Below, piece by piece: positions 47,701 through 59,110 of a DNA stretch of 64,000 nucleotides; the first letter of the stretch is position 1, and each line of letters opens with the position of its first letter. The notes beneath the pieces were generated by a model. That model saw nothing but the letters and a program-made list of their open reading frames with translations. It ran no database searches and had not been told where the DNA came from. The position numbers and the translations under genes were made by a program. Origin of the DNA: Nectonema munidae (taxonomy: Eukaryota; Nematomorpha; Nectonematoida; Nectonematidae); the NCBI GenBank assembly GCA_030549495.1, contig JAUIRK010000110.1, positions 124,001-188,000 on the forward strand. Direction: 5' to 3'.

Positions 47701-49457
47701 TAAACATAGGTCGGCATAGCGGTACAGATGAATGCCTAAAAATAAAGAATGATTAGCAGTCTCTGACTTAGAAATAAATTCTTACCCTTGGAACGCTCAC
47801 CCAGAACAGATCTTGGAAAATTGCCAACTCTGACACCATCCTTGAGAACGTGTTTGATTTTAAATGCCGGCATGACCAAAAAGGCATAAGACTCTCCCAA
47901 GCGAACATTTGCTTCCTTCAACTCATTTTTCTTATCGACATACTTTCTGTCCAAAGCTTTATTTCCTAACACTTCCACCTAAAAACTTTATAAAATGAGA
48001 AGAAAATAACAAATATTTAATTTACTTTTTCTTTTTTCACACCATCTAAACAATTTTTGGAAACAATGAAACTATTTTTTATTATTGTTTGAATTTCTAC
48101 TTCTTCTCTTTTACCATCCTCTAGTTCCCGAATCGCATCTAAAAGAATAAGGTGGATTTAAAACATCATAAGGAAACAAAAGTATAGGAATGTTGGACCT
48201 CCGTTAATTCATAAAATTGGAAGTTATAACAAAATCAAAAGTTTGGTTTTATTCGTCAAAAAAGTATCAGGTTCAAATCCAGAGTCCTGTAAGGAGGGAT
48301 CTACCGAGTCGGCGAGGAGAGAACTGTTTATACTTTGTTTGATGCGCTATCCATACATAATGCAGTTTTTTTTGGTTAATCTTTTTATTTGAAACAAATG
48401 ACCCTTGAACACTTACTTAAATTTACAAATATATTATTTTTAAATATATCGACTTTTTATCGAGTAAATTTTAAAAGCTTTCCAGGATACAAATTCGTTC
48501 GTTTGTTCGAATAAAATTCGGTGCTGTTTCATGAACTAGCTCGTATTTTATATATTTTGGCCAAACTAAAGAAACACGACAAAATCTTTCCTTCCATCAG
48601 ATCAAAATGTCATCTTTTTCACATCTGGCAACGCTTCATACTTCTCCATCTCTTCCATAATTAGCATTGAGAGTTTGTTTTTATGACTGCTTTTCAATTG
48701 GGTTGTAGGGGAAAATTAAACCAATCTACTATCACACTAATATAATACGCTAATTTTGTTGCAATCGTTTTCTAAATCTTGTTTGAAAATAAATTGAAAA
48801 ACTTTGCAACGAGGGTCGCGAAGTTGCAAACTTACCTTTCAAAAAGGTAATTCCACCATTTGAAAATCCTTTAGCGAAAAATGGCTCTAAGATCATTGCT
48901 CCTGTCCTTGATCAATTGATTCATGGTTGAAAATTTTCTCAATGATCACATTTATCATTAGTGTGACCCACGCCTCCAATAGTTCTCACAAGACGGTTTA
49001 TAAAAATGCAAAGCAGTAAAAAACATCTGTAAAAAGCGGTTTATAGTAGATCTAATAGACTAACAAAGTGATAAAAACACGAAAGAATACTCATAAGCAA
49101 TTTAATGAGAATGATTTTTAGAAACATTTTACAACCAAATGACTGTGCACCGTACATCATAAAAACACAAGGCAAACCAGAGTGAAAAAATAAAAATTCT
49201 GAGTTCCTTGTTACTACCCGAATTATTTCTTCCCGAGTTAAGAAAAAAGGGGAAACCCGAGGGAAAGATCGTCTCCCCCTCAACAAATGGTGAGTTTATG
49301 GGCCGCGAATGACTCAGATCTGAGCGCAATTATGCAATGAATTAGATCAAAAGACTTATAGAAAATACTTGGAGCATTGGTGAAGAAATAATCTAGATGA
49401 GTAGACACACCTACCTTCATTTTCTCTTTTAGGAATTACAAATTTTTTCAACGCCAT
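40762..49457 (-). CDS. TASOR-like protein (DUF3715, HUSH complex family), copy A, 8 exons
   Basis: Minus-strand exons 49415-49457, 48026-48138, 47786-47978, 47635-47735, 42727-42870, 42469-42667, 41847-42417 and 40762-41785 all have GT-AG ends and agree in phase. They sum to 2388 bases (795 codons plus stop). Exons 2-6 resemble the DUF3715 pseudo-PARP domain of TASOR: LGESYAFLVMPAFKIKHVLK, GIHLYRYADLCLSE, ICLVVFK-VLLGRSN, LVYLYEYD and RGIFPYALIHYIL occur in the family's order. Known role of TASOR: scaffold of the HUSH complex with MPP8 and periphilin, directing H3K9me3 silencing of transposons in the nucleus. Exon 7 is Asn/Gln/Ser-rich; exon 8 has a helical block (FYQLLFSFSIKHLSIILENT) then acidic and Lys-rich tails. 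The protein is much shorter than vertebrate TASOR (over 1600 residues). Assignment rests on motif order seen by eye. Confidence 0.65.
41847..42417 (-). CDS. TASOR-like copy A, exon 7
   Basis: Acceptor TACTCCAG|TA, donor CA|GTATTA before a 61-bp intron. Encodes an Asn/Gln/Ser/His-rich, probably disordered segment (SQFQQNTYISQVSKNRSIFK) ending PNILKKSPSFTLQEAQ. The same last residues and small intron occur in copy B. Confidence 0.8.
42469..42667 (-). CDS. TASOR-like copy A, exon 6
   Basis: Acceptor GTTCAAG|G, donor A|GTAACC. Begins VYLYEYDMTTCKLVDYPRGI and continues FPYALIHYILDNEKLI. The (Y/F)-L-Y-E-(Y/F) and P-(R/K)-x-x-x-P-Y-A blocks are the strongest DUF3715 signals. Confidence 0.8.
42727..42870 (-). 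CDS. TASOR-like copy A, exon 5
   Basis: 48 codons in phase 0: VLLGRSNLVSVTDSENLIDP, then SPLHESHVSDKRPTPYEKSF and FAKKNKSL. Acceptor ACTTTAG|G, donor CTC|GTGAGG. Confidence 0.8.
43352..43430 (-). mobile_element. LINE 3' end fragment
   Basis: Minus strand reads a frame ending FPARPDLVGKITVKRLLLLL into an (ATT)n tail (43350-43363). The last ~35 bases ('gggaa-a-ta-ccgtaaaa-c-gattattatt') match the 3' end of the LINE at 12771-13048. It is severely 5'-truncated, and no target duplication was found. Confidence 0.6.
43411..43502 (+). repeat. Spaced direct repeat of about 35 bp
   Basis: ACTGTGAAAAACAAATCTAT and following bases (43411-43445) recur with two or three changes at 43468-43502 (ACTGTGAAAACAAATCCAT...). 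The spacing is 57 bp. It appears to be a local duplication downstream of the LINE fragment. Confidence 0.7.
43959..45010 (+). mobile_element. Tigger (pogo) DNA transposon, 3'-truncated
   Basis: The left end CAGTTAAACCTGCTCAAGCG follows TA. The frame 44225-44506 starts MATPKRTTLTLEDRVKVVNL with a CENP-B-type helix-turn-helix (KSARKIADELGVERTQIQNI). After a frame change, 44503-44826 gives the second DNA-binding half (GSDGWLEAFLKRHNIAFGTI) and the first catalytic Asp in DIFNMDETDLIYCV. A large internal deletion follows, then MLLFLDNAPSHPNVKRSN (about 44855-44910) with the second Asp. No right inverted repeat was found by 45400. It is more recent and better preserved than the Tigger at 6630. Confidence 0.9.
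45795..45887 (+). CDS. Possible orphan plus-strand exon, 31 codons
   Basis: Acceptor ACGGCAG|G and a strong donor TTA|GTGAGT enclose a phase 0-0 frame DGNRVEEYTRFKKILKKRSW, then SDGEGWTLPAL. It is antisense within the TASOR-like intron. I recognise no family and no partner exon, so it may be chance or a relic of a retro-inserted gene. Confidence 0.2.
47635..47735 (-). CDS. TASOR-like copy A, exon 4
   Basis: Acceptor ATTTTTAG|GC completes Gly with exon 3. Reads IHLYRYADLCLSEAKFNAKK, then YSSNSEICLVVFK before donor GTAGGT. The G-(V/I)-(H/Y)-L-x-R-(Y/C)-(A/V)-D-L block is diagnostic for DUF3715. It was found by phase and has no long frame of its own. Confidence 0.8.
47786..47978 (-). CDS. TASOR-like copy A, exon 3
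   Basis: Acceptor TTTTTAG|G, donor G|GTAAGA. Begins VEVLGNKALDRKYVDKKNEL and continues LGESYAFLVMPAFKIKHVLK with DGVRVGNFPRSVLGERSKG. An alternative donor inside (G|GTGAGC) shares the phase and would drop four residues. Confidence 0.8.
48026..48138 (-). CDS. TASOR-like copy A, exon 2
   Basis: Acceptor TTTTAG|AT, donor AAA|GTAAAT. Reads (D)AIRELEDGKREEVEIQTII, then KNSFIVSKNCLDGVKKEK. Its start phase fits both candidate first exons. Confidence 0.75.
48836..48896 (-). CDS. Alternative first exon of the TASOR-like gene
   Basis: ATG with an in-frame stop 18 bases upstream, reading MILEPFFAKGFSNGGITFLK, then a perfect donor G|GTAAGT in phase 1, the same as the exon at 49415. Splicing to exon 2 would give ...FLK-DAIRELEDG. 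This suggests two promoters or mutually exclusive first exons; one of them may be false. Confidence 0.4.
49415..49457 (-). CDS. TASOR-like copy A, exon 1
   Basis: ATG at 49457, MALKKFVIPKRENE, donor G|GTAGGT in phase 1 joining exon 2 as Asp. The basic start could help nuclear import. Confidence 0.6.
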
Positions 49458-51780
49458 ATTAGAGAGCAAAATGATTCCTATTAATGAACAAAGCAAGAAT
49501 TCAGAGAAATATCATTCGAATCAAAAGGCTTGGAAAAATAAAGAGCATCGATTTTGCTATGATGAAAAGCGCTCAGCAACAACCACTACGAGTGAAGAGA
49601 AAAAACACTGAGAGAGATGAAGAGAGGAGTAAAAATAGGCGAGCATGTGAATACAAATCGTAAGTGTTACACGGCAATAAAAAAATATTACGCCTCAATA
49701 AAAACGAATTAAATATATATATTTTTTTGGTAATTCAATTCTGAAGTGCTAAAAGGCGAAATATAAATAAAGAAATTTTTAGTTTTGAATTAATAAATCT
49801 AATTTTATTTAATTTTTCCCTTTCGTTAACGGTCGCCAATGTTCGTAAATAGATAACACTACGCTTGCACGCATGAAAAGACAGAACGACATCACTCTCT
49901 CTGCGTAGAAATGTTTCTGTCATTCTTGTATACCATCATTCTTGCAAAGCAGCCTTTCTCTCTCTCTCCCTTCTCACTCGTTGTTTGAGCGTTGTTCGTT
50001 TTTCCGATGCTACGAGGCCAAGCTTCGATTTCTCTCCGTCTTCCTTATGCATCACTTTCAATGGCTTTGATGATGATGATGTTTTGCTGATGATACAAAC
50101 TAAATTCATATGGTATTGCACCCGGGTGTGTGTTGGCTGATAGATGATAGAAGAAAAACAGAAACACAATACTGAATGGGAAAATGTTTACTGCGCTTTA
50201 TTTGAGAGCAAACGCGTGTTCTCATTTCCTACAGAAATAGTATGGAACGTCGTGTTTAGATCATCTTTTATTCTGATGCTTTGCACTCACTTCAATATGT
50301 TAGAAAAATCTCTCTCAAAATCCTATCTCGTCGAAGGGGTGAAGTTGTTGTAACATATTTGTTCTTTGGAAAATGCTAATTCTTCTACTTTGGGGTGTAC
50401 AGAGAGGGGCAAAGCTCTCCTAGAAATGATCATGCCAACTAATTCAAAATAATATTTGCCCGCCAACAACTTCACAAAAGATGTTCATGTATGGTTATCT
50501 CCGTACTGCCTATCAACAGAAATTGCCTATACTACTCTTTCATCTATAAAAAACTGAAGGAAATCGAGTAGTTGATCAATTAAATTGATTAGGAAAATCA
50601 AATTTTCGTTTTTATTTTTATCTCATGATTATACGCCATTAAATTTTATGTATGAAGAGTGCTTGCTCACTTTTTGTACGACTTTTGAGAAATAGTTTGC
50701 TTTCGTTTTTGCCAAAAATGCGTATAGTTCGTGTTGTACTTTTTTTTAGTAGAATTTAAAAAAAAATTGAAGCAAATGTAAACAGGAATCAAATTCGACA
50801 CAGTTTTTTTCAGGATAATTGAAATGACACTGAATTTTTAGAACACATGAAATGATAATAGACTATTACTAGTCTGTAATACTAATAATATCTCTACATA
50901 GTTCAGCAATGGCGAATAGAAAAAGTGTTTGTAGGAAGTTGTTTCATTCCAGGGGTGAATTTTACTACTTTCTTATGTAAAAAATGAAATGATGCAAGAT
51001 TATTCATCTCTCTAATACAAATCTTTCTAGAATTTGCCATCTCCACCCGTTTTAACAGTTCAGCACATAGAGATGATGCAGACGGGTTCTACAAAGCTAC
51101 TGCCCATTATGAGTATATCGTTTTTGTAGCGAATGCAATTGTGTTTTCCTAATTAAATGAAAAAAGTGTCTAATTATACAAAATATATAATGAGGTGTGA
51201 AATGTCTGCAACGAAGCATCACTGTTTTGAGTGGCAGAAGACCTCACTACAGGAATCAAAAATTAGTTTGCGTTTCCCTAACCTTTTTTCATACAAGCAA
51301 CTTCATTTTCTGCCTCATGCTGCTAAGGGTGGAGGACCTCTTAAAGTTGCATCATTTTTTATCATTAATTATTTTATAACTATGATAAATTATAAAATTT
51401 TATTTGATTTTTATTAAATTATATTTAAAATAACTAAATTAACTCAAAATGAGTCTTATTTCTTGGTAAAGGGAGAAATGAGGACGCTGTTTACAATTCC
51501 AAAAATTTAGCAAGAGATCAATATGAGGTCTGGGGTTGCTAAACAAATTGCTTCCTAACAGTTAGGTTTGCTAACAACTGAGGTTTTAAATTTCTAAAGA
51601 ATGAACTATAAATTACCCAAGATAATTTTCGACTAAAGAAAGCTAAAAAGAGGACAGCAATATGATTATGGGATAATATCTGTTAAATCTGAGGTTGAGT
51701 AGAGGGAAAATGGGTTAGCCTCGTGGATAATAGCAAAGGCGCTTAGTCCCACCCGTTGTCATTTATTTTGCCCCCACTTA

Positions 51781-51945
51781 GGGGTCGTTCACAATTGACG
51801 TCAACTAAAAGTGGGGGGGGGGGGGGTATCCAAAGTTGACATAAGTCGATTTTGTTGGTGATGATATATCTAAAAGTTGACATGAGGGGGGGGGGAGGTT
51901 GAAATTTATCAAAAAAAAAGGTTGAGGTCAATTGTGAACGACCCC
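51781..51945. mobile_element. MITE with 3-bp TTA duplication and G-tracts (Harbinger/Zator-like)
   Basis: The ends read GGGGTCGTTCACAATTGACG and, inverted, GGGGTCGTTCACAATTGACC, nearly perfect over about 25 bases. TTA flanks both sides (51778-51780, 51946-51948). It is 165 bp with two G runs (about 51815-51829 and 51886-51896). TTA duplication with GGG ends is shared by PIF/Harbinger and Zator-type elements; the superfamily is not settled. Confidence 0.85.
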
Positions 51946-53339
51946 TTACTGGAACTTCTTTGAGATTATAAATGTATATACTTTCTTATATTGTATCCGA
52001 CGTTAGAATCGCTTTTGCCCCCTCCTTCTTTAATTAGAGTTTGGCGCATGGCGGCTGCCTTGAACAAAAAGAAATAAAGGCTCCCTTTTAAGAACTAAAC
52101 GTAAAAAATATGCAAGTGAGTTTTAATACAAGTTGGTATGAAGAAGAAGTGAAAATGAGAGCACAAAATAAAAACGTTGCATTTTACACCTGGAACTTGT
52201 ATTTAAATCGGATTTCATCTTTCTTTCTCAATTTTTTTATCTTGGCTCCTCTATTTTCAAGCCTCTATTTGTCCTTTGGTCTCTTCCATACCTTAATCTA
52301 AAACTTCATTCTCTGTCCAGTCTTTGTATTTGTGTTTATCTCCCTTTGTGTTTGTTTGTCTCACTGAATGAGTGTTTGCTCTATTTCTTTAGTTATAAAA
52401 ATATGTATTAATGGCTCCACTTTTTTAAGCTCGAAGTTACTTCGACATAAAGCAGAAATAAATGTGTACAAAGTGCTTAAAATAATATGAAATCGTGTTT
52501 ACTTTTATTATCACATCTCATCTTGTTCGTTACCGATAAATAATTTCCTTTTATATTTTAGTGTGACAGTTCAAAAAAGTTTTTCCTCTTGGATGGATAA
52601 ACACACATGATATTAACATTTAGATAGTTTTTATAATCTTATCATTTAAACATTTGAAGTGTAAACTTGTGTGAAAAAAGCGTCTATGTGGTGTTGGAAA
52701 AAACGACCTTTCAAATCATCTTTCATCCAAATCCTACTTTTAGAAATACACTCTCATCAGTGGTCTCGTTTCTTTACGCAAAGAAGCAAATGAACGGATT
52801 CATATGATACTTTCATTTGATGATAGATGTTTGTCACGACCATCATTTCTATTGTTTTCTCAAGAAGGAACTCCTCTTCACGTGTTAACGCAAGCAGCGC
52901 GTTTTGCATTTTTCAGCTGATACTTTTGTTTGTAGCTTTGGTATCTGAAATGCTAGTGTTTGTATTGGTATTTTCGCTTTGCCAACCACAGTATTTGTAT
53001 TTCCATTTGACCTACAAAAATTTGTATTTGCTGCACTCATAGGGCGTACAAGCGATGGCAACTACTTTTTCACTGTCAATGGATCGTTATATATTCTTTT
53101 CTTAAAGCTTACATTTCAAACAAAAAAAATCAATTTTTATATCAAAAATCAAAATTATTACCTCATTGTTTGGAGAAAGCGGTGAGAGTTCAATGAAGGC
53201 ACTCAGCTGATATTCCTTGCTGCGAACACGTGGTCATGCAGTTGGAGTCATTAATTTATGCACTGCAACACCGGCGGAGTCAAGCAACTTTTAATAGGCT
53301 ATCCTTCATCTCGGGAATAAAACGTCGATAATAAGTATT

Positions 53340-53556
53340 TTCTAGCTAGGTCCAAGGCCCTTCCACTCTTGAACTGATTTCTCATATTAATACTCATAAA
53401 TAGTTATGAGATAAAGGTTCCTGTGGCACTTTCTTCGAGAAGGCCCAATTACGCGCCTTGCATCGAAATATGAGGAAGGAGGCTTGATACGAGATCGAAA
53501 ACAAGACCTTGCGCTATCGAACTCTGGTTTTAACCAACCTTACTCACGCCCCCTAT
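53340..53556 (-). repeat. tRNA-derived SINE relative
   Basis: On the minus strand, 'gagtaaggttggtt' followed about 30 bases on by 'ttttcgatctcg' lines up with box A and box B of the SINE at 39313. It is more degraded, with a weak box B; the body is unclear. Confidence 0.4.
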
Positions 53557-56500
53557 AAAGTGTTCATATAACGTTTAGCTCCCTCCACCCAACGTAAAGC
53601 GAGGATTCTTCTCATAGCGCATAATTTAAAATAAAATGTAGACGAAGTTTTAAGGGAAATGAAGTTTAAGTCTGAATAGCAAAACTAGTAGGAGTCGATG
53701 GTATTGTTCGGATTCCACATCCCTGCCTACAATTGTAGCCTTAGTAGTAGATAGAATTAACCGCTGATTCGCTCCCTTATTTTTTAGAGCAGTCGTTTCA
53801 AGCTTTTTGCAATGTTGAACGCCAAATGATTTTTAGTGTGTCAGACACTTATAATTTATAATTCTGGCATTTAACATTATTTGTAAGATGTTTCCAGATT
53901 AAAATTTGACATTAGACACCCATACACTGAAAAATTAAACTGTTTATGACGCCCTCTAGGACACTGATTATTATTGGTTGATACATTTACATCGCATACA
54001 TAATGGGATTTAACTAACGTGTACGAATGAATTAAAACTTGCTCCATATCTCTTGTCTCGTTATTTCGATGAGTGAAAATAGTCATATGAGCGATCATGA
54101 GACGTGTTCGCAAGTTTCGGCCAAATTCAGTGTTTTCAAATTCCTGAAGTGTAGCGTCATTTCGCTTTGCGACCATCCACCTTTAGCCTGATTGTTCCAG
54201 GCTCTTCTTAAAGATAAGTGAGGGAGAAGGCTTTTTTGGCACCTTTCTTTTCACTCAAGACATTCAATACATTTTTTAAACATTCAATCTGTCAGTAAAT
54301 AATATTACACCGGAAATTTTACGGCATGCTATTTTGAATATTTTAACATGAATTTCTCTATACAGTACTTTTCCAAAACATTACTCAAATATTTTGCCAA
54401 AAATGTTAAGTGCTCAATTCTTTTTATTTAAATTTTAAAGCATTGATCTTTTCATCTTTCTCGTATTCAAATGGGAAAAAGAGAAGGCACAATTTCAAGA
54501 TGGAAAAGTTTATTTGAATATGGAATATGAAGGATGCTGATTAATGAAATGCAGATTTGAGAAAACAAGTTTACTGTGCCTATATCTACCAACCAGATTA
54601 GTAAAGTTTACCAATTTTTTTGATGAAAATTAGTAAATCATAGCAAGATAATTTGTAAATTTTACTATATCTACCAATTGTTGACCGACCAAACTTTTAC
54701 ACAGAGAATTGCAACTGTGAGAACTGATCAAAAATCATATAGAGACAAAAGGCCATGTTTATCCATAGGGAAGGGGGCTGAGTACTACTTGAGAGTCTTG
54801 CGACGGGAATGGACAAGCCACGCATTGCCATGAGCTCATCGCAAATAATCATCTGTAAATTAGTTTCTCAATATAAAAAAGTAAATGTAACAAATGTTAT
54901 TCATAAGAAGCACTTGAAAAAAGTTATAAAGCATTAAATTAGAAGCAACCATTTATTTTTTATTATGAATACATCTCATTATTTCTGAATATATTACTAC
55001 CGATTTTTTATCTCAAAAAATACTTCCTGGACAAAGTGAAGAGTTTTATAAAGCAATTTAGGATATTTTAAATTAAAGAAGAAGAAGAAGAAGTTTATTA
55101 TGCAAGTTAAAAAAGAAAGAAACATTAACATTGCACAAGTATTTCAAGAGCTTAAATAAGCCGTAACAGAAATACTTTAAAGAATTTATATAAGGGTAAA
55201 AGGGATTTGAAAAAGATTATATTGCCACAAGAGGATAGCGGTAGATAGAAGGTGCTTCAAATTAGAATAAGAATTCAAAAAGAAAATTTCTTTGGAGCGC
55301 TGAATGAAAAGTTGGAACACGATTTGCTATAAAGTGTCGACAAGTTCCAAAGTAAGGAAAAGACATATATTACAGAAAATATAATAACAGTTGAAAAATG
55401 TTTTATGATCAAAGTGTATAATATTACATTAAAAAGGTAAACAATGATGATGATATTAAAACACATAAGTTGAACAAAGAAAAATTAAAAAAAGATTCAA
55501 AAATGAATTTGTTTTGCATAAAATAACGCCATAACTTTGGAGTTCAAAACTTTCCTCTTCTACCGTTTCCAGCGTTTTCTTTATTATGAGAGATATTGAT
55601 GTGTGTGCGCTCTTTATTTTCATTTTCAAAAATTAGAAACTTAAAAAAGTTTTCATTGAAGAAGAGGAAGCATTCGACGGTTCTAATTGGTTAAAAATAT
55701 CTTATAGTTATATTGAAGGGAGATTACGATCATAACAAAGATAAATAATAGTACCATTTTTACACTCAGGCAAAAATTGACTGAAATTTGAACCGCCTAT
55801 TGCCATCTTCCTTTAAAAAACAGCTTCTATATATTTTTCATACTTCCCGATTTTTTGGAAAATAAAGGAATGTAAATCTTCAAAATGTGTTAGCTTCATT
55901 CTTTCGTATTCTTTTATAATCTAAAAATAATAGTTTGAATAAATATAATGGAATTGGCCATTTTTCTTACTTCACTTGGTAGTTTCAACACGGGATGGCT
56001 GCTTATAACATCAAATATATTTCTACTTTTTCCAACTATTATCCTTCATTTTAGGAAAGCATTATCGATATCTCGTAGATTTTCTTCAGAATTTTTTTCA
56101 TGATATTCTAAACTTTTATCATCAATTTTCCTTCTTTTTTTTCTTTTACACTTTCAAGATCTTAGTCTTTATTTTTTCTTTCGTTCTGAAATTTATGCTT
56201 TATTTTTTCATTCCAATATATCTTAATTAAAAACAAGAATTGAAATGTAAAGGATTTAATACTAGTAAAAGCTGACTCACAAATGCAGGTAACCTTGCGT
56301 GATACATTTATGCATATTTGGAGTAGGACACCTTTATTTATAAAAAATAATGATATGAATACGAAATAGTAAAACAACTTCATTCCATCTTTGAAATTTG
56401 TAACATATAAGTAGAGCCTATCAAGTAATTTTCTTATGTCTTTTTTATCCAAATTATCCCCAATTTTAAGTTTTTTTCCAATCCTTGAGACAAATAATTA

Positions 56501-56759
56501 TCATTCAAAGTAAACTCTTCTTTTGGTAAAAGCATGCTAAGATAATATTTGTTAGAAAAATGTTTAAAATATTATACATATAAATTATAAAAGTATCTTT
56601 TTGAAAATGCACGTATCTTGCCACTACTTGATTGAGAGCTCATTTCTGTGGATTATGAGATACTTATTAATTTTTCGCTGAGTGTTTCAGAATATTCGTC
56701 TAAAATCAGAACTTTCAAAATCGTGCTAGGTCGTTGTTGATCCTTCAGTCAAATCGATA

Positions 56760-59110
56760 TTTTCGCAAACATCATTATCAAAATATTTCAATGTTGTGTT
56801 CCCAAATCCTTTTTCTATCAAAAGTAATTTAATGTTTGTATCTCTTGCAAAGAAATAGTTTCAAGGCTTATTGGTGGCTGGAAACTTGTTAAATAATTTT
56901 CACCAAAAAGATAAACAGATTGCAACAATTGATGACGGTTAGCTAAAGTTTTAGTGATATTGACTGTATTTTTGGTTCTTTGATATATTTCTTTAAAATA
57001 TAAGTGCTTAGATTCGAACCTATTTGTTTGAAAATTTTAAAGTGGACCATATCTCTTCAATTGAACAGGATAATGAAGAAGAAAATGAGTTTTGGGCGTA
57101 TTTTTTTCCAAACTGTTCTATCAAAGAACTCCTCAATGAAATCTTCCAGTATATGAATTATAGGTAAATCAATCTCAAAAGAGATTAATATGTTAAGAAT
57201 ATCTAGCAACTTAAGTAAAATTTCATACTCTATCATGTCTACTGGTATATGTTTGTGTAAAATAATTGGTATAAATCTCATTAAGCACCAATTTTGGGAA
57301 GCAGTTTGTACGATTTTGATTTTTCTGTTGACACATTTAAATATATAGGGTCTATCAGCTAAGTCACTGTGAGTGAAAGGGAAATTTTACAAAAAGGAGT
57401 TAATCCTATCAATGTTAAAATAGCATTTTTTATTAAACTTTCAACAACATCAGAAATAACCCAAGGAACTATGCCTTCAAAAATATCATGACTTAGATCA
57501 GAGGGCATATTTTCAGTAACATAGAAAAATTTTAAAGAATTAAAAATACTATCATATTTAACTCTCAACATTGTAGATAATTTGTTATCAAATTCAAGAT
57601 TCGAAAGGTTTTTACTGAAAGTCAAAGGGGTTCTTAATGAAGAAATTGTGCATGCTCGACATTTTTCTTGTCTAAAAAACAAAACCTGCAATAACAATTA
57701 ATGTTTTAATATTCAACAAAACCTCCTATTGAATGAGATCCTAGGTTATTGCCCCCAAAATACTACATAGATATCCTTTTAAGTTGACCTGAAACAAATT
57801 AAGACAAGATTTATGCATCGCAACGTTGTCCTGATCTTCATAAGAAGGTTTCCTAATGTGAAATAAATAACACTAAGTTTATTTTTTTTCTGATTTTACG
57901 CCTACAGGCTTTGAAATAGTAAAATCATCAAAGTAAAGAAATGTTTGTAAAAAATTTTTTTATTCAGACTTCATCCTAATGGTTTTATATATTTCGGAAT
58001 CACAAAAATCTTTTAAAACGCCCTCAGTAGATACACGTTCGTTTGAAAGATATTTAAAAATATCATCGTTGACCAATAAGTTTTTTAAATTTCTGATATA
58101 TGGGAACGAAGTGGTAACATCGTTTTAGATCACAATAATATTAAATTGAATTGGCTTTACAAATGAATTTGTTCTAACAGACTTATTGAGTCGATAGTTT
58201 GATCCCAGTTCTTCAAGACAGGATTCTAAAGTATTCCTTTGATTAAAAATTGAACTAGGTTGAGAAGAAAACTTGTTTGAAAAATCTTTTGTACAACTAA
58301 GTTCTAAAATACAGTTTTCCAGAGCATTATTATGTAACCTAACGAAAATTTTTAAATTCCAATAAAACATATTCTAAGTGTTTCATAGGCATTTTTTTTA
58401 AGTTCCCTTAAGGTCAATAAAAACGTTGCGAAGTTTTCAAGCTCTAAGCCTGCGATTGTAACCTCATAATTCTTTTCTATTATCGAAGAACTTGGACCAT
58501 TACAGAGGTAATTATTATCTGATTGTATTTCAAAAGGCTTTAGCATATTGGTTCCCAACAGATGGGTCCATGGAAGAATTTCAAGGGGTCCATGGAAATT
58601 CTACTTCAAACTACTTATGCTGAATCTCCTTTAATATACTTCTATTTTCCAAATCAATATAAATACATATATATATTTAGAGCTTTTTTAAATAAATATT
58701 TTCTTCCCTTTTTAAAGTTTCATATTTTGAATCTTTATGTATGCCTTTTATTAGTTACAATATTTTTGAAAAATTTATATTTTAATTGGAAAAAATTTTT
58801 ATTCACATTTTATGTCCGGCATTACGATTTCTCTGATTTCATATGAATACGCATACGATTTAATCAACTGACTACAATCATTTTTTGCATAAAAATCTTT
58901 GATTAATTTTGTTGGCTCAAACTATTAAGTTGTAGGGGTCCACAGGTAAAAAAGTGACTGAAAAAGGGGGAACGGGATAAAAAAGGTAGGGAACCACTGC
59001 TCTAGCACCCACCCCTCTGACTGGCATACCCAATTCAAAATGCTTTTGGCGCATGTGCCTGAAAAGACTATTTTAACATACTTTTTATCGCAGTGAACAA
59101 CATAGTTTGT
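56760..59110 (-). mobile_element. Decayed CACTA/EnSpm-like transposon (zinc-finger and SHDIFEG protein)
   Basis: Minus-strand blocks occur in the order of a protein known from many animal mobile elements. First is a C2H2-like piece SLFRHMRQKHFELG (about 59010-59070), then LELENFATFLLTLRELKKN (about 58400-58450). Next are SFPYIRNLKNLLVND with KDFCDSEIYKT (about 57990-58110) and LYFDDFTISKPVG (about 57900-57940). Last are NMPSDLSHDIFEGIVPWVIS (about 57455-57515), ILEDFIEEFFDRTVWKKIRP (57057-57160) and YQRTKNTVN (about 56960-57000). Frames are broken many times. A hAT MITE (58546-58999) splits it. The CACTA assignment is a best guess; terminal repeats were not found. Confidence 0.6.
58546..58999. 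mobile_element. hAT MITE inserted into the CACTA-like element
   Basis: Target duplications CTTTAGCA (58538-58545) and CTCTAGCA (59000-59007), 7 of 8 matching. The left end TATTGGTTCCCAACAGATGG and the inverted right end CAGTGGTTCCCTACC share the hAT core; 'ggggtccatgg' on the left and 'ggggtccacagg' on the right are subterminal. It is 454 bp and non-coding. The host element's zinc-finger and LTLREL blocks lie on opposite sides, so this insertion is younger. Confidence 0.85.

Larger units (their letters stand above)
49458..56750. other. Intergenic stretch, sparse
   Basis: Apart from the MITE at 51781-51945 and the SINE at about 53340-53556, no gene is recognised. A short AAG run lies at 55079-55093. 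The minus frame 53877-54176 and the other short frames have no recognisable similarity or splice context. Confidence 0.6.

Noticed and set aside
50144-54176. Short frames at 50144-50353, 51157-51417 and 53877-54176
   Set aside because: Lengths are expected by chance in this composition, and no similarity or splice context was seen.
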